The notes under the pieces: model-generated
Told to the model about the DNA's origin: nothing
Seen by the model: the letters and a program-made list of their open reading frames with translations, nothing else
The model's database searches: none
Translations under genes and position numbers: made by a program
In this document: piece after piece, positions 55,746 to 63,759 of the stretch
How the letters are laid out: every line of letters begins with the position of its first letter
How positions within the stretch are numbered: position 1 is the first letter of the stretch
From: Muribaculaceae bacterium
GTDB lineage: Bacteria; Bacteroidota; Bacteroidia; Bacteroidales; Muribaculaceae
Assembly (NCBI GenBank): GCA_029058745.1
Contig: JAIDXM010000103.1
Span: 27,091-91,090, forward strand
DNA: 64,000 nucleotides
Direction of reading: 5' to 3'

Positions 55746-57235
55746 AAAGATATATCAGAATCAACGCCGACGACAATGTGGGCGTAGTCCTGGATGAGAA
55801 TGGGTTGCCGGAAGGGGAAGGAATCTCTTTCGGCAACCTCTCCCTGACGATTGGCGAGGGGATAGAGAGGGGACATAAGTTCGCTCTCAGGAACATAAGG
55901 GAAGGGGAACCTGTAATAAAATACGGCTTCCCGATAGGAATCGCCAAAGAGGACATCAAGGCAGGAAGCTGGGTGCATACCCACAACCTGAGAACCGGAC
56001 TCAACGAAGACCTTGAATATACATACAATCCGGGAAAGACCGAAACACCTCATTCCGCTGAGGAACTCACCGTCAACGGTTTTCTGCGCAAAGACGGCAA
56101 CATGGGGATACGCAACGAGCTTTGGATTGTGCCTACGGTAGGGTGTGTCAACGGACAGGCGAATGCCATCGCGGAAAGGGTGAGACAAGAGTTCGACCAA
56201 ACCGGGATTGACGATGTGAGGGCATTCACCCACAACTATGGATGCTCCCAGCTCGGACAAGACCACACCAACACCAAGACGGCGCTCGCGGCCCTGGCAC
56301 GCCATCCCAATGCCGGAGGTGTGCTTGTGCTCGGTCTCGGTTGTGAGAACAACCAGATTTCCGCACTCCGCGAAGCCATGGGGGATTTCGACGAAAGCAG
56401 GATATGCTTCCTTACCGCTCAGGACGTGGAGGATGAGATTGAGGAAGGGGTAAGAATCTGCGGCACCCTCCTGGAAAGGATGCGAGGCGACCGCCGTCAG
56501 CCTCTCCCGTTGTCGAAGCTACGTGTAGGACTGAAATGCGGAGGATCAGACGGAATGTCGGGCATAACCGCGAATCCGCTTGTGGGGCTCTTTTCCGACT
56601 GGCTCATTTCTCATGGAGGCACCACTATTCTCACGGAGGTGCCTGAGATGTTCGGTGCGGAAACCATCCTCATGGACAGGGCCGTAAGCGAGGAAGTCTT
56701 TAATGAGACAGTGTCGCTTATCAACGATTTCAAAGATTATTTCCGCTCTTATGGCCAACCAATCTATGAGAATCCATCTCCGGGCAACAAAGCGGGAGGT
56801 ATCACGACTCTTGAGGAAAAATCGCTTGGATGTGTTCAGAAAGGGGGCTCGATGCCGGTGGTGGATGTGCTCGGATATGGGGATTCGCTGAAGGCTAATG
56901 GTCTCAACCTTCTGCAAGCGCCCGGCAACGACCTCGTGGCGGCTTCCGCACTTGCCCTGTCAGGATGTCAGCTGGTTTTGTTCACGACAGGCCGTGGAAC
57001 CCCTTTCGGCACTTTCGTCCCTACCTTGAAAATCTCCACAAACTCTCCCCTGGCAAGAAAGAAATCCAATTGGATAGATTTCAACGCCGGGACTATTGTG
57101 GAAGACGAGACTCCGGATTCCGCTCTCAGAAGGCTTATCGACAAAGTGATGTCAACGGCCGACGGCATGCCTGCCCTCAATGAGAAAAGCGGAGCCAAGG
57201 AAATAGCGATTTTCAAGACCGGAGTGACACTCTGA
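55742..57235 (+). CDS. uxaA: Altronate dehydratase
   Basis: A 497-residue enzyme that dehydrates D-altronate to 2-keto-3-deoxygluconate. The N-terminal SAF domain (residues about 1-95, INADDNVGVVLDENGLPEG) is followed by the catalytic domain with IVPTVGCVNGQAN, HNYGCSQLG, GLGCENNQ and LKCGGSDGMSGITANP. The conserved Cys residues in these blocks bind the iron cofactor used by this family. It overlaps uxaB by 4 bp and is followed after 71 bp by a polygalacturonase gene. Confidence 0.95.
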   Translation: MKRYIRINADDNVGVVLDENGLPEGEGISFGNLSLTIGEGIERGHKFALRNIREGEPVIKYGFPIGIAKEDIKAGSWVHTHNLRTGLNEDLEYTYNPGKTETPHSAEELTVNGFLRKDGNMGIRNELWIVPTVGCVNGQANAIAERVRQEFDQTGIDDVRAFTHNYGCSQLGQDHTNTKTALAALARHPNAGGVLVLGLGCENNQISALREAMGDFDESRICFLTAQDVEDEIEEGVRICGTLLERMRGDRRQPLPLSKLRVGLKCGGSDGMSGITANPLVGLFSDWLISHGGTTILTEVPEMFGAETILMDRAVSEEVFNETVSLINDFKDYFRSYGQPIYENPSPGNKAGGITTLEEKSLGCVQKGGSMPVVDVLGYGDSLKANGLNLLQAPGNDLVAASALALSGCQLVLFTTGRGTPFGTFVPTLKISTNSPLARKKSNWIDFNAGTIVEDETPDSALRRLIDKVMSTADGMPALNEKSGAKEIAIFKTGVTL

Positions 57236-57306
57236 ACCATAATCCACAATTCCCCGGCTGGGATATATAGCCGAAATAATCCACAAATTCCAAACTACAG
57301 ACAATC

Positions 57307-58572
57307 ATGAAAAAACTTTTGATATCAATCTCACTTCTCTCCCTTCCTTTCATAAGCCATGCCGGCGACGTTTGGCCTGACGGAACGGCCGTCTCCGAAT
57401 GGTTTTCACAGACGGCTCCTGTAAATCCCGACAAACTCGGCAAACGATATGTAGTGACAGACTACGGTGTCGTGAAAGGCGACTCCACCCTTCTGCAGAC
57501 CGAGGCGATACAGAAAGTCATCGACCTGGCGGCCGAGAATGGCGGCGGCGTGGTGACTATCCCTAAAGGGGTGTATCTCAGCGGCTCTCTGTTCTTCAAA
57601 CCGGGCACCCACCTCAACATCGCCGAAGGTGGAAGACTAAAAGGCAGTGACGCCATCACCCACTATAAGATTGTGAAGACTCGCCTTGAAGGACAGACCA
57701 TCGACTATTTCGCGGCTCTCGTAAATGCCGACGGGATGGACGGGTTCACAATCACAGGCCCCGGCACTATCGACGGCAACGGATGGCGCTTCTGGGATGA
57801 ATTCTGGCTCCGGAGGAAAGTCAATCCCGACTGCACCAACCTCGAGGCCCTGCGTCCCCGACTCGTCTATATCAGCAACAGCAAGAATGTAGAGGTCAGC
57901 AATGTCAGGCTCGTTAACTCCGGATTCTGGACAAACCATCTCTATCGTTGCGGAAATGTGAAATATCTCAACAACTACATCTGGGCAAAGACCGACGGCT
58001 ATCCCAAAGGACCGAGCACGGATGCACTCGACCTTGATGTATGTTCCGACGTGCTCGTCAGCGGATGCTATATGAACGTCAACGACGACGCCGTATGCCT
58101 AAAGGGGGGGAAAGGAACTTATGTGGAGAAGGATCCCAACAACGGGGGCAATTCTCGTGTGCTTGTGGAGAACTGCTCGTTTGGCAAGTGCAACTCCGGG
58201 ATAACATTCGGAAGCGAAGCCTGGGACTGCGAGAATGTAATCCTGCGCGACTGCCAGTTTAAGGACACGTATCACATCGTGCTGTTCAAGATGCGCCCCG
58301 ACACTCCGCAACATTACCGCAACGTGCTCGTCGAGAACATAAAGGGTGGAGTTAGAAACGGCATTGAAGTGAGCGCCTGGACTCAGTTCTACAATAAACT
58401 CGAACGTGATGACATGCCTGTCTCCAGGGTTGACAATCTGACTGTAAGGAATGTGGATGTAGTCACCACCAAAGGATTCTACAAGAACGCGGAATCTCCC
58501 GACTATGTCACATCCGGGTTTGATTTCAGCAACATCGTCGCCGACGGCAAGAAATTCGAGCTGAACAAATAA
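57307..58572 (+). CDS. GH28 polygalacturonase-family enzyme
   Basis: A 421-residue secreted beta-helix enzyme (signal peptide to about residue 20). The GH28 catalytic Asp set is visible: Asp239 and Asp242 in STDALDLD, and Asp260/Asp261 in NDDAVCLK. The usual GHG with catalytic-region His is replaced: residues 296-298 are Asn-Ser-Gly in NSGITFGSE. FKMRPDT takes the place of the RIK motif. It would release galacturonate or rhamnogalacturonan fragments in the periplasm, giving substrate for the uxa genes ahead of it in the operon. The missing His suggests changed specificity, for example for substituted or unsaturated ends. Confidence 0.88.
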   Translation: MKKLLISISLLSLPFISHAGDVWPDGTAVSEWFSQTAPVNPDKLGKRYVVTDYGVVKGDSTLLQTEAIQKVIDLAAENGGGVVTIPKGVYLSGSLFFKPGTHLNIAEGGRLKGSDAITHYKIVKTRLEGQTIDYFAALVNADGMDGFTITGPGTIDGNGWRFWDEFWLRRKVNPDCTNLEALRPRLVYISNSKNVEVSNVRLVNSGFWTNHLYRCGNVKYLNNYIWAKTDGYPKGPSTDALDLDVCSDVLVSGCYMNVNDDAVCLKGGKGTYVEKDPNNGGNSRVLVENCSFGKCNSGITFGSEAWDCENVILRDCQFKDTYHIVLFKMRPDTPQHYRNVLVENIKGGVRNGIEVSAWTQFYNKLERDDMPVSRVDNLTVRNVDVVTTKGFYKNAESPDYVTSGFDFSNIVADGKKFELNK

Positions 58573-58592
58573 CCGTCAACATTCATCGCGCA

Positions 58593-61130
58593 ATGATTAA
58601 AAGACTGCTACTTTCCGCGCTCTCACTTTGGGCGATGGCTCCCGCCATCGCCCAAACATGGCCGGAAATATCTCCGGAGATGCGCCCCGGAACCCGCTGG
58701 TGGTGGCTCGGTTCTGCGGTGGATTCGGTCAACCTTAAACGTTCTATCGAGGAGTATGCCGCCACCGGCCTCGGCTCTCTTGAAATAACACCCATATACG
58801 GAGTCAAGAACAACGAACACAACGAAATCGGATTCCTGTCGCCGGAATGGATGGCAATGCTCCGTACCACCGAAGAAATTGCCGGAGCCAACGGAATCCT
58901 CGTGGATATGAACCAAGGTACCGGCTGGCCTTTCGGAGGTCCGGAAGTGTCGCAAGACGACGCGGCTTGCAAGGCTATATTCCTCATCGATACCGTGGAA
59001 CGCGGTCTCACCCCCGTAAAGACCTTGCCTGAAAAGGAACGCCGTGTGGCAAAACTCATCGCGGAGTCTCGCCGGCCAATCGACGGCGGACGCGAAGAGG
59101 TGGTGAGGGCTTTCCAGAGCCGTACATTTCAGACGGTGAAACGTGCGGCGCCGGGAGGAGAAGGGTATGTAATGGACCACTTCGACCGTGGAGCCGTTGC
59201 CCGATACCTTTCGAAATTCGACAAGGCATTCAAAGAGAACGGCATACCCTATCCTCATAATTTCTTCAACGACAGTTATGAAGTGTTTGGGGCAAACTGG
59301 ACTCCGACTCTTTTTGATGAGTTTGAGAAAAGACGGGGATATCGTCTGCAGGATAAGCTTCCGGAGCTTCTCGGCCTTATAGATGACGGCAACGAGACCC
59401 TATGCGATTATCGTGAGACTCTCGGAGAGCTCCTCCTTGAGAATTTCACCCAACAGTGGGCCGACTGGGCTCACCAGAGAGGCACTCAGGTAAGAAACCA
59501 GGCTCATGGCTCTCCGGCCAATCTCATCGATGTGTATGCGGCAGTCGATGTGCCGGAAATCGAGGGATTCGGACTCTCCGATTTCGGCATCAAAGGACTT
59601 CGCACCGACCTTGGGTTCACAAGAAAGAACGACAGCGATGTCTCAATGCTGAAATATGCATCCTCCGCCGCACACATCACAGGGAAACCGCTGACTTCGA
59701 GCGAGACATTCACATGGCTCACCGAGCATTTCAGGACTTCCCTCTCTCAGATGAAACCGGACCTTGACCTGATGTTCACATGTGGAGTGAACCATGTCTT
59801 CTTCCACGGCACCACCTATTCCCCATTCGAGGACCCCTGGCCAGGATGGAAGTTCTACGCCTCAATCGACATGAGTCCCACCAATACCATATGGCATGAC
59901 GCGCCGGCCCTAATGGACTATATCACAAGATGCCAGAGCATGCTGCAGCAAGGACAACCGGACAACGATTTCCTTGTGTATCTTCCGGTGCGCGACATGT
60001 GGCACCGCCGTCTCGCTCCGGGAGAGAAAGGACTCTCAATGGGATTCAGCATCCACAGCATGGGGAAACTCGCCCCCGACTTCATCAGAAGCGTGATGAA
60101 AATCGACAGTCTCGGCTATGACTGCGACTATATCTCCGACAAGTATCTGATGTCAACACGATATGACGACGGGATGCTTGTCACCGATGCCGGAACCAAA
60201 TACAAGGCCCTGCTGATTCCGGGAAGCGGCCGACTCCCTCATGCCCTGAAGTCTCACCTCGATTCCCTGAAAGCTGACGGGGCGAAGATAATATATGGCG
60301 TCGATTCTGACAGGATGCAGGAAGCCGTCTCTGCAGAGAACTTGCGGATATCATTGGGACTCAGAACCATCAGACGCAAGACAGATGACGGTTATATCTA
60401 TTTCATTTCGAATCTGACCCCGGATGACGTGGACAGTTCAGTATCTCTGGCGACACCATTCTCTGACGCGGTATGGTTCGATCCAATGAACGGAGATATC
60501 TTCGGGGCTTCATTAACCGATGGAAAGATAAATGTAGCCCTACGTTCAGGAGAATCACGTATTCTGCGCACATACTCCGACAAGAAAATGAATGTCGCCT
60601 CACGTCAACTCCTCTCTATGGATAAGGAATATGACCTCTCCTCTCTTCCATGGACGCTGGAATTTGAAGATTCTTATCCCGAAGTGGCGAAGAAATACAA
60701 GCTGAAGACTCTGAAGCCTTGGACCGCACTCGGCGACCCAGCCCTGGATGAGCTTGCAGGAACAGGAATATACACAACCCATATCAACATCCCGAAACGC
60801 GAGGTGAGCGGCAGATGGCAGCTTGATTTGGGCGACTTGAGAGAGAGTGCCCGGATATATGTCAACGACAAGTATATCGGGACAGTGTGGGCCGCTCCTT
60901 TCACTATAGATTTCAACGACTGTCTCAAAGCTGGCGACAACGAAATCCGGATTGAAGTCACCAATCTCCCGGCCAACCGCATAGCGGCGATGGACAGACG
61001 CGGTGTTCCGTGGCGCAAATTCAAGGAAATAAATATTGTTGACATAAACTATCGGAAAACCGACTACTCCGATTGGGAGACCCTCCCTTCGGGACTGAAC
61101 TCCACTGTCACTCTACGCCATTTCCGATAA
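58593..61130 (+). CDS. GH106 alpha-L-rhamnosidase, second copy
   Basis: An 845-residue secreted enzyme. Signal peptide about residues 1-20 (MIKRLLLSALSLWAMAPAIA). GH106 marks are RPGTRWWWLGSAVDSVNL, GLGSLEITPIYGV, GILVDMNQGTGWPFGGPEV, and further on SSETFTWLTEHF and CGVNHVFFHGTTYSPFEDPWPGW. The C-terminal sugar-binding-like domain ends with IEVTNLPANRIAAMDRRG. It belongs to a different branch from the copy at 47102. Rhamnosidase, polygalacturonase and uronate catabolism in one operon indicate rhamnogalacturonan as the target. Codons 12-21 contain a perfect 13-bp hairpin. Confidence 0.9.
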   Translation: MIKRLLLSALSLWAMAPAIAQTWPEISPEMRPGTRWWWLGSAVDSVNLKRSIEEYAATGLGSLEITPIYGVKNNEHNEIGFLSPEWMAMLRTTEEIAGANGILVDMNQGTGWPFGGPEVSQDDAACKAIFLIDTVERGLTPVKTLPEKERRVAKLIAESRRPIDGGREEVVRAFQSRTFQTVKRAAPGGEGYVMDHFDRGAVARYLSKFDKAFKENGIPYPHNFFNDSYEVFGANWTPTLFDEFEKRRGYRLQDKLPELLGLIDDGNETLCDYRETLGELLLENFTQQWADWAHQRGTQVRNQAHGSPANLIDVYAAVDVPEIEGFGLSDFGIKGLRTDLGFTRKNDSDVSMLKYASSAAHITGKPLTSSETFTWLTEHFRTSLSQMKPDLDLMFTCGVNHVFFHGTTYSPFEDPWPGWKFYASIDMSPTNTIWHDAPALMDYITRCQSMLQQGQPDNDFLVYLPVRDMWHRRLAPGEKGLSMGFSIHSMGKLAPDFIRSVMKIDSLGYDCDYISDKYLMSTRYDDGMLVTDAGTKYKALLIPGSGRLPHALKSHLDSLKADGAKIIYGVDSDRMQEAVSAENLRISLGLRTIRRKTDDGYIYFISNLTPDDVDSSVSLATPFSDAVWFDPMNGDIFGASLTDGKINVALRSGESRILRTYSDKKMNVASRQLLSMDKEYDLSSLPWTLEFEDSYPEVAKKYKLKTLKPWTALGDPALDELAGTGIYTTHINIPKREVSGRWQLDLGDLRESARIYVNDKYIGTVWAAPFTIDFNDCLKAGDNEIRIEVTNLPANRIAAMDRRGVPWRKFKEINIVDINYRKTDYSDWETLPSGLNSTVTLRHFR
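58627..58656 (+). promoter_or_regulatory. Perfect hairpin inside the signal-peptide coding region
   Basis: Arms 58627-58639 and 58644-58656 are exact reverse complements (13 bp) around a TCCC loop, beginning 34 nt after the GH106 ATG. In mRNA this is a very stable hairpin just downstream of the ribosome entry area. It may slow early translation to aid secretion or affect read-through (inference). Confidence 0.6.
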
Positions 61131-61224
61131 CTCGGTGTATGCACCACGTTGCATACGCATTTGAAACCGGAACATCCCTCCAGTTCCACAAATGAACCTG
61201 ATTATAAGACATTTTACAAAGGCC

Positions 61225-61262
61225 ACACCCAATTTTGCATTCCAAACCGCAAAATTGGGTGT
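61225..61262 (+). terminator. Terminator of the uxa/GH28/GH106 operon
   Basis: A perfect 14-bp stem (61225-61238 and 61249-61262) with a 10-nt loop and a following short T-run. It ends the operon about 95 bp after the GH106 stop. Confidence 0.8.
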
Positions 61263-61739
61263 TTTATATATTCTCAACTCTGCGGGCTGGTCAAAAAAGA
61301 AACCACGTTAACATTTCCACACGGCTCCGCGATATATGTCCGCACGGTTCCTTGATTGCCTTGCGGAGCGACTGAGACCAGCTTATATCTGTAGCCATTC
61401 TGCTGCGTGATGAGGTGCGGACATAGGCGGAATTGTCGATGATTCGCCAATCATTATAGCCTAATGGCAATTGTGTTTCGTTTTATATTTTTGCCGGCTT
61501 CATGAATACAAAATTCGATAAATATTCAGCATTAGGGCTGTAATCCGAAATTTATAGCTAACTTTGCAACCGGACAGGCGTAGCCTGTCCACGACATTTT
61601 GGTAAAAAGAAGCGACATGCCTATCTTGTAAGTGAAAACCTGAGAAACTTTCATTCGAGCAAGGATAGCATAGTGGCATAGTTGGCTCACGTATTCTTTT
61701 CATAAACAGTCTATTCATTGAGTCAGTGGAGAACTATAT
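61263..61739 (+). promoter_or_regulatory. Leader region of the second GLPGLI locus
   Basis: No gene is seen in 61263-61739. An exact -7 box TAACTTTG lies at 61559-61566. Immediately downstream is a perfect 8-bp hairpin GGACAGGC-GTA-GCCTGTCC (61572-61590), which would be the very start of the transcript. The leader to the ATG at 61740 is about 165 nt, much longer than in the first locus (about 15 nt), so the two copies are probably regulated differently. Confidence 0.5.
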
Positions 61740-62597
61740 ATGGTTATGACAACAAACCGACTTATCACAATATTGGTTCTTCTTTGCATTGCCCTCTATG
61801 CGAGTGCGAAGAAGAAACAGCAATATCCGCGTGCCGAGATTAAGGTGAGCTACAAATACCACGAGAAGCTACTACGCGGCAATAAGGAATTTTTTGAACA
61901 TGACATTCCAATGTCGCTGCTTATCAATTCACAGCAGTCAAAGTTTTATAGCCCTCATACAGAATATCTGGACTCTTTGGAATCAACCCCGTCCGGCCGA
62001 GCCAAATCAAAGCAAATGATGGATATTGCCGTACAGAAATATATTGACTCAAAGGACGTGAGTGCGATGAATTCTGTGACTTATAGGACATTCATGTATA
62101 TTTTCAAGGACTATGCAAATGAATGTATCACTGTCTATGACAAAGCTGGTATGATGGAAAGCGGTGTCTATTCAGAGCCTTTTTCTGAATTGACATGGGA
62201 AGTCGGAGATTCAATAAAAACTGTTCTCGGTTATGAGTGCATAAAGGCAACGGCAGACTATCACGGGCGAAAGTGGACCGCATGGTTTGCGCCCGAAATT
62301 CCAGTTCAGGACGGACCTTGGAAACTCCGAGGACTGCCGGGGCTGATACTCGAAGGCACGGAAGCAAAGGGGCATCACAGCTTTGTGGCAGACGGCATTG
62401 AGGAATCGAATATGCCAATCTATCCGATATACGACAATAGCAATTACGACAAGATGAACCGGATCGATATGCTGAAAAGCCTGCGAAATTACAGAGACAA
62501 CAGCAACTCCATGACCAAGGCATCTATCGGACTTGACCTTGGCGAAGACGCACCTCCGCAGACCGAATATGATTTTCTTGAAACTGATTATAGATGA
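61740..62597 (+). CDS. GLPGLI-family protein, second locus (copy A')
   Basis: A 285-residue secreted protein. Its start (NRLITILVLLCIALYASAKKKQQYPRAEIKVSY in outline: basic KKK then PRAEIKVSY) matches copy A of the first locus. Core: YLDSLESTPSG, DSIKTVLGYECI, DYHGRKWTAWFAPEIPVQDG, GLPGLI at residues 198-203. Tail FLETDYR. ATGs at 61740 and 61746 are both possible. Signal peptide, core and tail are intact, so it should still be functional even though the genes after it are broken. Function unknown. Confidence 0.87.
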   Translation: MVMTTNRLITILVLLCIALYASAKKKQQYPRAEIKVSYKYHEKLLRGNKEFFEHDIPMSLLINSQQSKFYSPHTEYLDSLESTPSGRAKSKQMMDIAVQKYIDSKDVSAMNSVTYRTFMYIFKDYANECITVYDKAGMMESGVYSEPFSELTWEVGDSIKTVLGYECIKATADYHGRKWTAWFAPEIPVQDGPWKLRGLPGLILEGTEAKGHHSFVADGIEESNMPIYPIYDNSNYDKMNRIDMLKSLRNYRDNSNSMTKASIGLDLGEDAPPQTEYDFLETDYR

Positions 62598-62623
62598 TGA
62601 ATAAGCTAATTTACAATATACAC

Positions 62624-62653
62624 ATCGACTTCCTTGAACCCGATTATCATTGA
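62624..62653 (+). pseudogene. C-terminal scrap of a lost GLPGLI gene
   Basis: Nine codons plus TGA read IDFLEPDYH, matching the end of copy A (IDFLETDYH) at 42162. The 2-bp spacer to the next ATG is the same as in the first locus. As copy A' just upstream has its own intact end, this scrap is what remains of another A-type gene or of a rearranged end. Confidence 0.75.
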
Positions 62654-62655
62654 TT

Positions 62656-62889
62656 ATGAAAGGATTTCTCACATATATATTATGTTCAACCGCCATGCTT
62701 ATGGCGGTTGCAGAGTCTCCGCGCGCATTCCTAAAGACGGAGTATGAATCTATGGTGTGCTTGTTCCTTGCGGTAAGTGTCGTGGCACAGGTCAATGTGT
62801 CGGGTTCTGTCGTTGACAAGGAAAGCAATGAGCCGTTTACCGGGGCTTCCGTCTTTGTCAAGGGGGCCGACGGCAAGATAAAGAAATAA
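62656..62889 (+). pseudogene. Deletion-made fusion of GLPGLI copy B start and receptor start
   Basis: Codons 1-33 match the start of GLPGLI copy B (SPRAFLKTEYESM against SPRAFLKAEYESM). From the ATG at 62752 on, the sequence matches the receptor from about its residue 9 (VAQVNVSGSVVDKESNEP against VAQVNVSGTVLDKDSNEP) to residue 52 (ADGKIKK), then stops at TAA. So about 0.8 kb (rest of B and receptor residues 1-8) and then about 2.4 kb of receptor are missing. The 77-residue product still has a signal peptide, but is most likely a relic. Confidence 0.85.
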
Positions 62890-62965
62890 TCAGCTCACCT
62901 CATTCGAGAGCCAGCACCGGCTCCGAGGCTACGAGCTTCTAATCTCAATATTCCACAGAAAATGA
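62890..62965 (+). pseudogene. C-terminal remnant of the TonB-dependent receptor
   Basis: The last 24 receptor codons are preserved (QLTSFESQHRLRGYELL, then ISIFHRK and TGA) but in a frame shifted by one from the N-terminal piece, so the deletion also broke the frame. The ATGA overlap with the next GLPGLI gene (62962-62965) is kept exactly as in the first locus. Confidence 0.85.
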
Positions 62966-63759
62966 ACAGACTAATCACATCAATCATCATGTGCCTTGTG
63001 GCGATAGCCGCAATGGCACAGACTGCTGACATAGAGGTCAGCTACAATTACAAGCATTTCCATCGTACCGGCAAAGAACAAAACCATCAGATGATTTTAC
63101 TTGCCTGCCCTACATATTCCAAATTTTATAATCCGATTACTGAGTATCTTGATTCTCTTGAATCTACACCGGAGGGCATGGATGTGTATAACCAGATGAA
63201 AATGGCGGCTTTTACTGCCGGTAATATTAAAGATGTGCCATCTCGCACAGTCCCGATGTACGTGTTCAAACACAAGAACGGCGATACAGAAGTTTTTGAT
63301 GGCAATGTTGCCTTGATGTTTCAATATACAGAGCCATACGAAAGTCAAAAATGGGAAATCTGCGACTCAACAAAAAATATACTCGGCTATGATTGCATTA
63401 TGGCATGTGCAGACTATCGAGGCAGACATTGGACCGCATGGTTTGCACCCGATATTCCTATTCAAGACGGACCGTGGAAATTATCGGGATTGCCCGGACT
63501 GATTCTTGAAGCGACAGAAAATTCCGGTCAACATCAGTTTACTGCAACAGGGATAAACGCTACTAAAAAGCAAATAACACAAAATCTCGGATCAGACCAT
63601 TACGAAAGAACTAATCGTATAGATATGCTTAAAACACTAAGGAGGTTTGAGGACGATCCAATTTCAGGATTGAGTGTAGCAATGGGCAGGAAAATAACTG
63701 TAAAAGGAGATGTCCAAATAAACAAGTCACTTGATTTTCTGGAAATGGACTATCGTTAA
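62962..63759 (+). CDS. GLPGLI-family protein, second locus (copy C')
   Basis: A 265-residue secreted protein, the counterpart of copy C: same signal peptide (MNRLITSIIMCLVAIAAMAQ) and same overlap with receptor sequence. Core: KFYNPITEYLDSLESTPEG, DSTKNILGYDC (Asp in place of the usual Glu before the Cys), DYRGRHWTAWFAPDIPIQDG (Arg in place of the usual His), GLPGLI at 176-181. Tail FLEMDYR. It is the shortest of the seven. With the receptor gone it may be expressed from the upstream promoter only. Confidence 0.87.
   Translation: MNRLITSIIMCLVAIAAMAQTADIEVSYNYKHFHRTGKEQNHQMILLACPTYSKFYNPITEYLDSLESTPEGMDVYNQMKMAAFTAGNIKDVPSRTVPMYVFKHKNGDTEVFDGNVALMFQYTEPYESQKWEICDSTKNILGYDCIMACADYRGRHWTAWFAPDIPIQDGPWKLSGLPGLILEATENSGQHQFTATGINATKKQITQNLGSDHYERTNRIDMLKTLRRFEDDPISGLSVAMGRKITVKGDVQINKSLDFLEMDYR

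Noticed and set aside
55613..56305. 230-codon frame antisense to uxaB/uxaA
   Set aside because: A shadow caused by codon bias; the sense strand is a clear uxaA.
58623..59258. 211-codon frame antisense to the second GH106 gene
   Set aside because: The sense strand has intact GH106 motifs through this whole stretch.
62656..62889. A novel small secreted protein
   Set aside because: Both halves match known parts of the first GLPGLI locus and the frame breaks at a deletion, so a relic is the simpler reading.
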